A stretch of 64,000 nucleotides of DNA, taken from contig JAEYWD010000057.1 in assembly GCA_023429135.1 (NCBI GenBank), forward strand, positions 62,001 through 126,000. The letters run 5' to 3'. Positions 9,413 through 18,029 of this stretch are shown piece by piece. The notes beneath the pieces are model-generated. The model searched no databases. It was not told the DNA's origin and worked only from the letters and a program-made list of their open reading frames with translations. This DNA is from Bacteroidota bacterium (GTDB lineage: Bacteria > Bacteroidota > Bacteroidia > Bacteroidales > JAAUTT01). Each line of letters starts with the position of its first letter. The stretch's first letter is position 1. A program made the position numbers and the translations under genes.

Positions 9413-10282
9413 ATGAAAAAAATTATAACAGCATTTTTATTCAGTGCAATTGGCACGATTTGCTTTGCGCAGGTTACAAAATCGAAAATAATCGATAACG
9501 GCAGCAGTGGGCCTTATAAAGCAATAGCTGCTTCGGAAGCCTCGTTACCCGATTATGTAGTATATCGCCCTTCCGATATGAAAGCCGCATTTACAAAAGA
9601 AGGAAAGCTTCCCATCGTGGTGTTCGCAAATGGCGGATGCTCTAATACATCGGTTACACACGAACGTGTACTCTCCGAAATTGCATCCCATGGATACGTT
9701 GTTATTGCCATTGGAGCTTTGATAAACTCTCTGAATGAGCTCGAACGCAAAAATACTGAGCCAAAAATGCTTACCGATGCAATTGATTGGATAACCGCCC
9801 AGAGCAAAGATGCTCAAAGCGAATTCTATAATCGTGTAGACCTTACCAAAGTTGGATCAGCCGGTCAATCGTGCGGTGGAGCGCAGATTCTGGTTGTAGC
9901 CGGTGACCCGCGGATTAAAACATCCATGATGCTTAATTCGGGAATGGGCGACATGTCTATGGCAGGAGCAAGCAAGGAATCATTAAAAGCGCTTCACAGC
10001 CCAATTATTTATATCGTTGGAGGCCCGTCGGATGTTGCTTTTAAAAATGCAGAGCTGGACTACTCCCGGATTGACAACATTCCTGTCGCTTTTGCAAATC
10101 TGGAAGAAGGTGGCCACATGGGCACTTTCGGACAGGAGTTCGGCGGATCTTTTTCCAAAATGGCTCTCGATTGGCTCGATTGGCAGTTTAAAGGTAAAAA
10201 GGATAATGCGTCGGTATTCTTAAAGGCCAACCTGGCAAAATATCCCGGTTGGACAATGAAATCAAAAAACTTCAAAATGTAA
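9413..10282 (+). CDS. Secreted alpha/beta-hydrolase (PET-hydrolase/chlorophyllase-like esterase)
   Basis: A 289-residue protein with a signal peptide ending near CFAQ. The fold is shown by the strand PIVVFANGGC (oxyanion region about 67-76), SHGYVVIAIG and the nucleophile elbow GQSCGG with S153. A late His in EEGGHMGTFG is the probable catalytic His. The layout (short cap, VxxAIDWI helix before the elbow, GDPRIKTS after it) resembles the dienelactone-hydrolase/cutinase-like group of alpha/beta-hydrolases. In this cluster it probably removes an acyl ester from the polysaccharide or its fragments; the substrate is not determinable by eye. It precedes the next esterase by 6 bp, so the two are almost certainly cotranscribed. 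Confidence 0.75.
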   Translation: MKKIITAFLFSAIGTICFAQVTKSKIIDNGSSGPYKAIAASEASLPDYVVYRPSDMKAAFTKEGKLPIVVFANGGCSNTSVTHERVLSEIASHGYVVIAIGALINSLNELERKNTEPKMLTDAIDWITAQSKDAQSEFYNRVDLTKVGSAGQSCGGAQILVVAGDPRIKTSMMLNSGMGDMSMAGASKESLKALHSPIIYIVGGPSDVAFKNAELDYSRIDNIPVAFANLEEGGHMGTFGQEFGGSFSKMALDWLDWQFKGKKDNASVFLKANLAKYPGWTMKSKNFKM

Positions 10283-10288
10283 AGATTC

Positions 10289-11155
10289 ATGAAAACGAAT
10301 ATTTTAAAATATTTTTCTGTAGGCCTGATTGCGGCAGCCTTTGTTTCATGCGCTCACCCGGGAGTAAAAATTAACACTTCCGCTGGTAAAATCCTCAATT
10401 CCGATAAAAAGACAGTAATTGTTACGCAGAATATCCCATACAGGCAAGGGAACAGTAAATCGTGGACACTCGACATGGCAATGCCTGCAAACTTTGGAAG
10501 CGCCCTGCGTCCGGCAATTGTAATTGTTCATGGAGGTGGCTGGAGCATGGGTTCGAAAAACGATGCTGTATACCAAAACTTAATGGTTAAATATGCCAAT
10601 TTGGGTTATGTAACTATTAATGTTAATTACCGGCTCACAGGCGAAGCTCCTTTTCCTGCTTGTATTGAAGATGTGAAATGCGCCGTTCGCTGGTTGCGGG
10701 CCCATGCTGAAGAATACAAAGTTGACACCGGAAGAATTGGCGGTTATGGCCACTCTGCTGGCGGGCACCTTGCTCTGATGCTTGCTATGTGTCAAAAATC
10801 GGCCAACCTCGAAGGCGATGGCGGCTGGAACGAGTACTCGAGCAGACTTAATGTTGTAATTGGAGGTTCTGCTGCTACCGAACTTGGACGCGATGTTCCC
10901 ATGGCTAATCCTGTTTGGTGGCCTATAGGGTATATCTCTTCAAACAACCCTCCGATGCTCCTGATCCAGGGTGGCGACGATCCGGTTGTGAGACCTGTTC
11001 TCACTGATGATTTTGTTCAGAAGATGAAGTCTGCCGGAGCTAATATTGAGTATCTGAAAGTTGATAAAGTAGGGCATGGCGTAGCTTATCTCGACAAGCT
11101 CGAAATAACAGACCCTGCAGTGGAGCAGTTTTTTGCCAAATATCTGAAACCCTAA
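10289..11155 (+). CDS. Lipoprotein carbohydrate esterase, BD-FAE/alpha-beta-hydrolase-3 type
   Basis: A 288-residue protein with a lipoprotein-like signal (hydrophobic helix then FVSC, Cys21), so it is likely membrane-anchored. Motifs in order: oxyanion HGGGWSMG (81-88), NVNYRLTGEAPFPA, and the elbow GHSAGGH with S156. The acid is expected in GGDDPVV and the His in KVGHGVAY. The combination NYRL...FPA...D..AVRWLR is typical of the BD-FAE group of bacterial feruloyl esterases and related hydrolases. This is the best clue in the rightward arm that the target polymer carries hydroxycinnamoyl groups; acetyl esterase activity is the main alternative. A 215-bp AT-rich gap follows before the next gene; besides an imperfect palindrome around 11213-11232 I see nothing in it. 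Confidence 0.8.
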   Translation: MKTNILKYFSVGLIAAAFVSCAHPGVKINTSAGKILNSDKKTVIVTQNIPYRQGNSKSWTLDMAMPANFGSALRPAIVIVHGGGWSMGSKNDAVYQNLMVKYANLGYVTINVNYRLTGEAPFPACIEDVKCAVRWLRAHAEEYKVDTGRIGGYGHSAGGHLALMLAMCQKSANLEGDGGWNEYSSRLNVVIGGSAATELGRDVPMANPVWWPIGYISSNNPPMLLIQGGDDPVVRPVLTDDFVQKMKSAGANIEYLKVDKVGHGVAYLDKLEITDPAVEQFFAKYLKP

Positions 11156-11370
11156 TTACAATAGCTAATAGGCGCATCTTTTTTTCTAAGGCATTGGGAA
11201 TTTATTCATTTAAGTTTTGAAAAGCTTAAGAAAAATATTAGGTAACAGTTATTCTGATGTGAGATTCCTGGTGAATTGCATCACTAACTATAAGTTAACA
11301 GAAGGCTCTATGCCACAAATAGATACTTTTTTAAAAACTTCATAATATTTCACAACTTAATTTTTATAGT

Positions 11371-13008
11371 ATGAGAATATTTTCAACTCTTTTCCTGTTT
11401 TTATTGGCGGTTTCTACACTATCCAGCAGCTATGCTCAAAAGCCGGGCCCAATCAAAACAGGTAACGATATTGCTGTTGTATCAACAAAATATGGGAACG
11501 TCCGCGGCTATACCGACGATGGCATCTATGCCTTCAAAGGCATTCCATATGCAAAAGCTGAAAGGTTCTTACCTCCCCAGGCACCCGATAAATGGGAAGG
11601 TATAAAGCAGTGTACAGTATTTGGCCCGCAAGCCATGCAAAACACTGCGCAAAAATGGGAAGGACAAAGCGATTATAATTTTGGATTTCAATTCAACCGG
11701 GAACCCATGGACGAAAAGGAATGTTTTGTTCTTAACGTTTGGACAAAAGGCATTAACGATGGGAAAAAACGCCCTGTATGGGTTTGGATTCACGGTGGAG
11801 GTTTTTCCTCTGGTTCAGCCAATCAGTTACCTTTTTTCGACGGGTGTTCAATGGCCCAAAAGGGAGATATTGTTGTTGTTTCAATTAACCACAGACTTAA
11901 TATTCTCGGGTTCCTTGACCTGAGAAGCCTTGGAGGAAAATACTCCGAATCGGTTAACCTGGGGATGCAGGATATTGTTGCTGCATTACAATGGGTCCAT
12001 GATAATATTACCAACTTTGGTGGCGATCCCAACAGCGTAACCATTAACGGCCAATCAGGCGGTGGCGGAAAAGTTACAACTCTTATGGCGATGCCTTCTG
12101 CGGCAGGCCTGTTCCATAGGGCAATAGTTCAGAGTGGTTCTGTTTTTAAAGCCGGTAATTCTGAAGATTCAAAGAATTTTGGAAAAGCATTTATTGCTGC
12201 CCTTGGAATAACTCCTGCCAAGCTGGATAAAATAAACGATTTTACTTATGACGAACTGGTAGCAGCCAATCAACGTGCCATGGCGGTACTAAGGGCAGTC
12301 GGCTATACCGGGATGAGAGGGCTGATGGGCCCATCTGTGGATGGAAAATATATAGTACAGGAACCATTAGACAATAATCCGCCGGATTTTTCTAAAAATA
12401 TCCCTATGCTCATTGGCACTAACCTGAATGAGTTTACTTATGGCAACCGTAACATTATTACCCCACAAACAATGCAACAGGTTGAAGAGACCCTTAATAA
12501 AAGGTATGGCCCTGAAAATGGCCAAAAATTCATTTCGCTATATAAAAAGGCTTATCCTGAAGACACTCAGCCTCAACACATATTAGCTCTGGATATGCAA
12601 TTCAGGGGTGGCGCAATTAACCACGCAAAAATAAGAAGTGAAGCAGGAATTGCTCCAGCTTATTTATACCTCTTTAACTGGCAGTCGCCCGTTAATGACG
12701 GAAGTCTTGGGGCATGTCATGGTATGGAGCTCCCGTTTATGTTTAATAATATTGCCCTTGCCCGGACAATGACGGGTAGTGGCACAGATGCCTACAAACT
12801 TGCTGATAAAATCAGTTCAGCATGGATCAGTTTTATTAAGACCGGTAATCCGAATTGTCCTGATTTACCAAAATGGGACGCATATACACCATCCAAAGGA
12901 GCAACTATGATTTTTGATAATACATGTAAGACTGTAAATAATCACGATAAGGAATTATTTGATTTTGTTAGTTCCTTGCCATCAGCGCAACCAATGGGGC
13001 CAAGGTAA
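11371..13008 (+). CDS. Carboxylesterase type B (para-nitrobenzyl-esterase-like), secreted
   Basis: A 545-residue protein with a signal peptide ending near SYAQ. It has the type-B layout: FKGIPYA (residues 50s), ECFVLNVW, oxyanion WIHGGGFSSG, nucleophile elbow GQSGGGG with S229, the Glu of GTNLNEF and the His of CHGMELPF. The elbow is GQSGG rather than the usual GESAG, a difference shared by a subset of bacterial members. Type-B enzymes in polysaccharide loci often act on acetyl or aryl esters, but specificity varies widely, so the substrate is inferred only from the neighbours. A second, classical type-B esterase lies on the opposite arm (18030-19601). The gap to the GH54 gene is 90 bp. Confidence 0.85.
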   Translation: MRIFSTLFLFLLAVSTLSSSYAQKPGPIKTGNDIAVVSTKYGNVRGYTDDGIYAFKGIPYAKAERFLPPQAPDKWEGIKQCTVFGPQAMQNTAQKWEGQSDYNFGFQFNREPMDEKECFVLNVWTKGINDGKKRPVWVWIHGGGFSSGSANQLPFFDGCSMAQKGDIVVVSINHRLNILGFLDLRSLGGKYSESVNLGMQDIVAALQWVHDNITNFGGDPNSVTINGQSGGGGKVTTLMAMPSAAGLFHRAIVQSGSVFKAGNSEDSKNFGKAFIAALGITPAKLDKINDFTYDELVAANQRAMAVLRAVGYTGMRGLMGPSVDGKYIVQEPLDNNPPDFSKNIPMLIGTNLNEFTYGNRNIITPQTMQQVEETLNKRYGPENGQKFISLYKKAYPEDTQPQHILALDMQFRGGAINHAKIRSEAGIAPAYLYLFNWQSPVNDGSLGACHGMELPFMFNNIALARTMTGSGTDAYKLADKISSAWISFIKTGNPNCPDLPKWDAYTPSKGATMIFDNTCKTVNNHDKELFDFVSSLPSAQPMGPR

Positions 13009-13098
13009 ATTTATACTGTACATTGATAATGATATAATTAAACAATAAAGACTAATAAACGAAGGTCGAAACAAATAACAATTGAAAATTAAAACTTT

Positions 13099-16000
13099 AT
13101 GAAGAAAAGAAACCGTCTTTTAACGTTTATAGGACTGGCACTTTTATTACCCGGAACTATGATGATTTTAATGTCATTAATGGGGCGCGCCGTGCCGCCC
13201 CGTCCCGAAGGGCCATGCGATATTTATGCAGCAGGCAAAAGTCCTTGTGTTGCGGCGCATAGTAGTACCCGTGCTCTGTATGCATCATATAATGGTCCAT
13301 TATACCAGGTGATGCGCATGTCCGATGGAAAGACACTGGATATAGGTGTAGTTCAGCCAAGCGAAGGAGATCCGGGTGGATATGCCAATGCTACTGCTCA
13401 GGATGATTTTTGTGCCAACACTTATTGCTGGATCACAACGCTATACGATCAATCGGGTAAAGGCAATCATCTTGTTCAGGCTCCCCGTGGAGCTTTCATA
13501 GGGCCAGCTATGGGAGGTTTCGACAATCTCCCGATTGCCGATATGGCTCCGGTTACCCTTATGGGCCACAAAGTATATGGCATTTTTATAGCCCCGGACA
13601 TGGGTCTTCGTTGGAACGATGCTAAAGGAACTGCAGTTGACGACCAGGCTGAAGGTCAGTACTGGGTTATAAACGGTCATCACTACAACGATGGTTGTTG
13701 TTTCGATTATGGAAATGCTGAGACCGATAGCCGCGATGATGGTGATGGTACAATGGAAACCACTTATTATGGCAACAGCAATCTATGGTATTATGGCCAG
13801 GATGCCGGACCATGGATTATGACCGATCAGGAAAACAATCTGGTAGGTTGTGTTAATCCCTCCCCCAATGATAAATATTGCGCAGACCTGCCAAGCATAC
13901 CCTGGCGTTTCGTAACAGCAACTGCTGACGGGGAGCCTCACCACTGGAGATCAATGGGAGGTGACGCTCAACAGGGCGACCTAAAGATTATGTTTGACGG
14001 AACACGCATCATCAACGATCGCAACAGTTACGACCCGATGCGCAAGCAAGGTGCTGTACTTTTAGGCAACGGAGGCGATAACAACAACTATTCACAAGGC
14101 ACCTTTTATGAAGGCGCAATGACAGCTCCAGGCACCTTTCCATCGAAGGAAACAAACCAAAAAATTCAGGCTAATATTGTTGCAGCGAAATATGATGTGG
14201 CCAGATTGAGCATTGCACCTACTTCGCTGGTTGATGCCCCTCCAAGCATTCAAACATTCAAGCCGATGTCGTCGCAAAACACTACTGTAACATTTACAAA
14301 TACATCCGGTGTACCTGTAAGTAACGTGAAACTTAGCATTGCTGCACCTAAAGGCTGGAAAACTGTTTTATTGGGTTCTAAAGAATCGGTTAAGGAATTC
14401 ACTTGGCCGATTGCTCCGGGAGTAAGTGTGAATGCAATTTTTACCGTTACCTCAGGCACAGAAGCTTTCAATGGCGATTTGGTTGGAAAAGCTACATGGA
14501 CGAATTCAGCAGGTATGACTCAGTCTGAATCAATTGCTGAAAAAACACGTAATGTTAACCCAATCAAAATTAACGAATTCCGTATCGGTTCAGGTGATAA
14601 TCTTACAAACTCGTTTATAGAACTTTATAATTCGGGTGAAAGTGAAGTGGATATCTCTAACTGGTCGCTGACTCATCACCAGGCACAATTGCCAATATTT
14701 TCTTCTATAAAAGTTCCTGCCGGGACGAAACTTGGGGCTCACGATTATTATCTTCTTGGTCTTTCTGCTTCAGGGTTGGCAGTTCCGGCCAAAAAAGGAG
14801 AATCGATTATCTATGTCAGAAGTGCAAAAGGCATAACTGTAGGAGATGAAGTTAAAATAGGTACCGGCTCAGGCATTGAAACTCGCAGGATAACCGGAAT
14901 ATCGAATTTGTCGAAGCCTCAGGAAACAGCCGCACGCCCGGCTTTTGGAAGACGCCTTCCAATTGCTCCAGGGTCCCCTACAACTATTTGGCAGCCAATT
15001 CCTGATGGACCGGTGATTACTATTCCTAAAGGTTCTTCCAATATTCCTGTTGAAAGCATTGATAACATTGAAGTTGGTCAAAAAATCGCCATTGGATATG
15101 GTGCAACTTATCCAACAGTAGCCCAGGCAATCGAAAAATATGAGGTTGTAACTGTAACAAAGGTAGACAAACCTGGAACACAAGCCTGGCTTTCCATGGA
15201 TGCTAAAAAGGGAGATAAAAATATCAAGGTATCATCTGTCGAGAACATTTCAGTTGGCGATAAAATCAGACTGGATATAGACAGCGAGGGCCATGGAGTT
15301 GAGTGGGTTACAATTACCCGTGTTGGAACTGCATCTTCACGAAACACTTTTGGTGGCCCCTTAACAGATAAGGACGATCCGGGTACAGGTCTTGACCTGG
15401 CCAAGCCATTAAAATTTAACCATGCCTCTAACATGCCTTTCAGTGCAAGGGGTACCGGAATTAGCTTTGAACCAGCAACCGCTTTTGATCATTCAAGCAA
15501 CGAGCCAGTACTGCCCCTTTGCTATTCCATCACTCTCCACCAGCCTCTTGTTACAGATCATGGAATTGACGAGGCTATTCTTGACGAAAAGGTTGTAGTT
15601 GCCGGATATCAGGGTGAGCGGAAACCTGACCAATGGTTCGGAGGCCCTGCTTTATCGTACTATGCAGGTAATATGGTATTACGTGATGCTGCTGGTAATG
15701 TGGTAGATGGTCTTAACTATGGTGAACTTGTTGATCCATGGGCATCAGAAGGTTATCAGGCGGTTTCGGGAGCAAGAGAATATGGATGTTTTGTACCTTC
15801 CCCCGGTGTTAGCGGAGGCACAAGCAGGCTGGGTTTTCCACCTTCCATTCTTGCTAATAGAAGTGCCGGACGTTATCCGGACGGAACTGATAACGATGTT
15901 AACTGTCGCGATTTTGTGGTACATAAAACCATACAATTATCAACTTCCTCACAGTCTGGTTCAAACAATATTAAAGTCAACAGTGTTAACGGCTTTGCTA

Positions 16001-16425
16001 TTGGGCAGAAAGTGATTGTAGGGATAGGCAAAAACAGTGAAACAGCAATAATAGCCACTGTTGGCTCCCCTGGTGGATCTAAGGTAACAACTGCTGCCAA
16101 GTCGGGAGAAACTATTATACCGGTTGAAAGTGTAGAAGGCTTCAGTGTTGGCCAGAAAGTTACAGTTGGAAGCGATAAAAACCGTGAAACAGTAGTGATT
16201 GCATCTATTACAAACCGACGGTTCCGCTTTATGACAAACAATAGCAATAATAATGGGCCAACCGTTTTTATAACAGCTACCACACCGCTTGTAAATAGTC
16301 ATGATATTGACGAGCAAGTTTCAGGTTCTGGAATTACTTTTTCAAAACCCTTAACGAAGGTTTATGAAAAAGGTACTTATGTATCAAGCAACATACCCAC
16401 ACCAGGAGAGCCCAATCAATATTAA
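13099..16425 (+). CDS. GH54 alpha-L-arabinofuranosidase with NEW3, lamin-tail-like and repeat modules
   Basis: A 1108-residue protein. After an N-terminal hydrophobic segment comes a full GH54 catalytic domain (about 38-370). The fungal AbfB landmarks are kept: the Cys pair CDIYAAGKSPC, the pair FCANTYC, the vicinal cysteines C200-C201 in DGCCFDYG, the nucleophile E245 in TDQENN and the acid/base D327 in GNGGDNNN. The distance C201-E245 (44) equals that in Aspergillus AbfB (C177-E221). It releases alpha-L-arabinofuranose side groups. Instead of the fungal CBM42, it carries a NEW3-like Ig domain (about 395-470), then a lamin-tail-like region starting at KINEFRIG (about 488) and ending at GRYPDGTDND (about 924). 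Three about-40-residue repeats interrupt that region and two more follow it. GH54 is rare outside fungi and some bacteria. An intrinsic terminator follows, then a VKOR-DsbA gene. Confidence 0.92.
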   Translation: MKKRNRLLTFIGLALLLPGTMMILMSLMGRAVPPRPEGPCDIYAAGKSPCVAAHSSTRALYASYNGPLYQVMRMSDGKTLDIGVVQPSEGDPGGYANATAQDDFCANTYCWITTLYDQSGKGNHLVQAPRGAFIGPAMGGFDNLPIADMAPVTLMGHKVYGIFIAPDMGLRWNDAKGTAVDDQAEGQYWVINGHHYNDGCCFDYGNAETDSRDDGDGTMETTYYGNSNLWYYGQDAGPWIMTDQENNLVGCVNPSPNDKYCADLPSIPWRFVTATADGEPHHWRSMGGDAQQGDLKIMFDGTRIINDRNSYDPMRKQGAVLLGNGGDNNNYSQGTFYEGAMTAPGTFPSKETNQKIQANIVAAKYDVARLSIAPTSLVDAPPSIQTFKPMSSQNTTVTFTNTSGVPVSNVKLSIAAPKGWKTVLLGSKESVKEFTWPIAPGVSVNAIFTVTSGTEAFNGDLVGKATWTNSAGMTQSESIAEKTRNVNPIKINEFRIGSGDNLTNSFIELYNSGESEVDISNWSLTHHQAQLPIFSSIKVPAGTKLGAHDYYLLGLSASGLAVPAKKGESIIYVRSAKGITVGDEVKIGTGSGIETRRITGISNLSKPQETAARPAFGRRLPIAPGSPTTIWQPIPDGPVITIPKGSSNIPVESIDNIEVGQKIAIGYGATYPTVAQAIEKYEVVTVTKVDKPGTQAWLSMDAKKGDKNIKVSSVENISVGDKIRLDIDSEGHGVEWVTITRVGTASSRNTFGGPLTDKDDPGTGLDLAKPLKFNHASNMPFSARGTGISFEPATAFDHSSNEPVLPLCYSITLHQPLVTDHGIDEAILDEKVVVAGYQGERKPDQWFGGPALSYYAGNMVLRDAAGNVVDGLNYGELVDPWASEGYQAVSGAREYGCFVPSPGVSGGTSRLGFPPSILANRSAGRYPDGTDNDVNCRDFVVHKTIQLSTSSQSGSNNIKVNSVNGFAIGQKVIVGIGKNSETAIIATVGSPGGSKVTTAAKSGETIIPVESVEGFSVGQKVTVGSDKNRETVVIASITNRRFRFMTNNSNNNGPTVFITATTPLVNSHDIDEQVSGSGITFSKPLTKVYEKGTYVSSNIPTPGEPNQY
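14791..16212 (+). repeat. Five degenerate about-40-residue repeats inside the GH54 protein
   Basis: Within the GH54 gene, five segments follow the pattern K/S-G-x-x-x-I-x-V-x-S-(8)-G-(Q/D)-K/E-(V/I)-x-I/V-G...E-x-x-x-I. They start near residues 565, 643, 703, 953 and 1001. Examples are IPVESIDNIEVGQKIAIG, IKVSSVENISVGDKI, IKVNSVNGFAIGQKVIVG and IPVESVEGFSVGQKVTVG. Copies 1-3 are separated from copies 4-5 by the second half of the lamin-tail-like domain. They probably form small beta modules; their binding function is unknown to me. Confidence 0.75.
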
Positions 16426-16455
16426 AAGTTTTTATATAGCGTTGGATTCCTGATA

Positions 16456-16506
16456 ACTCCGCAGCACCTGATGTAACACTCAGTTGTGCAGCGGGGTTTC
16501 TTTTTT
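16456..16506 (+). terminator. Intrinsic terminator after the GH54 gene
   Basis: The stem ACTCCGC-A-GCAC (16456-16467) pairs with GTGC-A-GCGGGGT (16486-16497) with one A/A mismatch and one G-T wobble. The loop can pair further (CTGA with TCAG). The stem runs directly into TTTCTTTTTT. It ends 17 bp before the next start codon, so the VKOR-DsbA gene depends on read-through or a promoter overlapping the hairpin. Confidence 0.8.
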
Positions 16507-16523
16507 AATATGTACGAAAATTT

Positions 16524-17777
16524 ATGGTTTTGGAAAATACTCGGTTTAAAAGGACATGGCCATGGTGGCTGCTGACTTTAACAGGATTAAACATAATTGC
16601 GTTAGTTTTAAGTATTATACTCAGCTGGCATTCAATTACAGGGGGAACAATGGTTGGCTGTAATGGCCAAAGCCCATGCGGACAGGTTCTCGGCAGCCGG
16701 TGGTCAATGATTGCCGGGATAATGCCTGTAAGTGGGTTAGCTGTGGGCGTCTATCTTTCTATATTGATTGCCGGATTTTATTTAGATTCAAAAGTGGAAT
16801 TATCTCTCAGGAGGTTAGCCTGGAGTGTACTATTGGTATTTGCTGGTTCTATTGCCGGAAGTGCCGTTTGGTTCACTATTCTGCAGAAATGGTTCATCGG
16901 TAGTTTTTGCATCTATTGCATGTCCATGCATACTACCGGTTTGCTCTTATCCAGTCTGATTGTTTGGCGGGCAACCCGGGAAAAAATTGATGTTTCTAAT
17001 GATAATTTGAATAAAGATCTCAAAGTGAATAGCAACATTTCTACACTGGCGACCATTCGAATAAATCCGCCTTTACACATTTTAAAGCTGGTATTCACCG
17101 GTTTAATTTTTACAGGTCTCCTGGCTACCTCTCAATTCTTTCTTGTGTCGTCTTCGGCCAGTCAATACAACGAATCAGATGTTGTCATTCCTGAAATAGA
17201 TTACCACAAAGTTCCTATTCTCGGGTCGCCTGAGGCTCCTTATAAGGTTACATTGCTTTTTGATTATCAATGCTCTCATTGTCAGAAATTACACTTTATG
17301 CTCGAAGAAGCAATTCGTATTTATGATAATAAACTGGCATTTGTTCTGTGTCCAACACCCTTAAATAATAGCTGTAATCCTTATGTACCTCAAAGTGTGG
17401 AGGCATTCCGGAATTCATGTGAATTGGCCAAAATTGGAATGGCCGTATGGTTAGCCAAGCGAGAAGCATATCCAGCCTTTGAAAACTGGATTTTTACATA
17501 TGACTCGGGAAATGCCTGGCAGCCACGAAGCCTCCAATCGGTTCGGGATAAAGCCGTTGAGTTAATTGGCGAGGCAAAATTCGAAGCCACTTTAACTGAT
17601 GTTTGGATCGAAAGTTATATACAAAACAGTATAAGGATTTTTGGACAAACAATCCATAGTGGCAAAGCCGGTATTCCAAAATTGATTTATGGCTCCAGAT
17701 ACATCATTCCGGAACCCTATAATGTAACTGATTTAATTACAATCCTTCAGCAGAGTCTGGGTGTGCCAAAGCCTTAG
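16524..17777 (+). CDS. VKOR-DsbA fusion: periplasmic disulfide-bond-forming enzyme
   Basis: A 417-residue integral membrane protein. The N-terminal half is a vitamin K epoxide reductase-type domain: about four membrane helices, loop cysteines C46 and C52 in GCNGQSPCG, the pattern VLGSRWSMIAGIMPVSG, and the redox motif CIYC (C129-C132). A further helix (about 188-208) leads to a thioredoxin/DsbA-like domain with CSHC (C250-C253) in FDYQCSHCQ. This fusion combines the DsbB and DsbA roles: it oxidises cysteines of exported proteins and passes electrons to quinone. It directly follows the cysteine-rich GH54 gene. An overlapping ATG at 16510 gives only a 21-codon frame and is ignored. Serving the GH54 enzyme specifically is inference; it could serve the whole envelope. 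Confidence 0.9.
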   Translation: MVLENTRFKRTWPWWLLTLTGLNIIALVLSIILSWHSITGGTMVGCNGQSPCGQVLGSRWSMIAGIMPVSGLAVGVYLSILIAGFYLDSKVELSLRRLAWSVLLVFAGSIAGSAVWFTILQKWFIGSFCIYCMSMHTTGLLLSSLIVWRATREKIDVSNDNLNKDLKVNSNISTLATIRINPPLHILKLVFTGLIFTGLLATSQFFLVSSSASQYNESDVVIPEIDYHKVPILGSPEAPYKVTLLFDYQCSHCQKLHFMLEEAIRIYDNKLAFVLCPTPLNNSCNPYVPQSVEAFRNSCELAKIGMAVWLAKREAYPAFENWIFTYDSGNAWQPRSLQSVRDKAVELIGEAKFEATLTDVWIESYIQNSIRIFGQTIHSGKAGIPKLIYGSRYIIPEPYNVTDLITILQQSLGVPKP

Positions 17778-17807
17778 CATAGGTGTGGTGATGATGATTA
17801 AAGAGAC

Positions 17808-17926
17808 TGTGTGAAAAGTCAATTATATGCCATATTTCGACTCCGCTCAATATGACAAACCATTGATAATCAAATGTCAGACTGAGTCGAAGTCTTCCCG
17901 ACCTTTTCACACAACCTCCTTTTTTT
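17808..17926. repeat. Palindromic intergenic repeat (MITE-like) between convergent genes
   Basis: The outer arms TGTGTGAAAAGTC (17808-17820) and GACCTTTTCACACA (17900-17913) are inverted copies with one inserted base. Inside lies a second imperfect inverted pair: TTCGACTCCGCTCAATATGAC (17836-17856) against GTCAGACTGAGTCGAA (17876-17891). A run of seven T follows the right arm. Sequences with the TTCGACTCCGCTCA core recur between genes in many Bacteroidota genomes. Lying between the convergent ends of the VKOR gene and the type-B esterase gene, it may also end transcription. Confidence 0.65.
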
Positions 17927-17999
17927 AGACACCTTCGTATTTCTTACTTTAAGGTGTTGCAAACATCCCTTTATAAAAACCCATTAGGCTATTCCTGTC

Positions 18000-18029
18000 A
18001 AAACCGGCGAGCTTGAATTAGCCGGGATT
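18000..18029 (-). terminator. Candidate terminator of the leftward esterase operon
   Basis: Directly after the stop codon of the type-B esterase, CCGGC (18004-18008) and GCCGG (18021-18025) can pair, flanked by AAA and TTT runs that extend the stem imperfectly. Read leftward the stem is followed by only a short T run. The match is modest. Confidence 0.35.

Noticed and set aside
11213..11232. Imperfect palindrome TTAAG...CTTAA ahead of the type-B esterase gene
   Set aside because: AT-rich sequence gives such matches easily, no second copy was found, and the loop would be too small for a good hairpin.
16510..16575. Short frame starting at an ATG just after the GH54 terminator
   Set aside because: Only 21 codons, overlapping the VKOR-DsbA start in another frame; no sign of a leader-peptide function.
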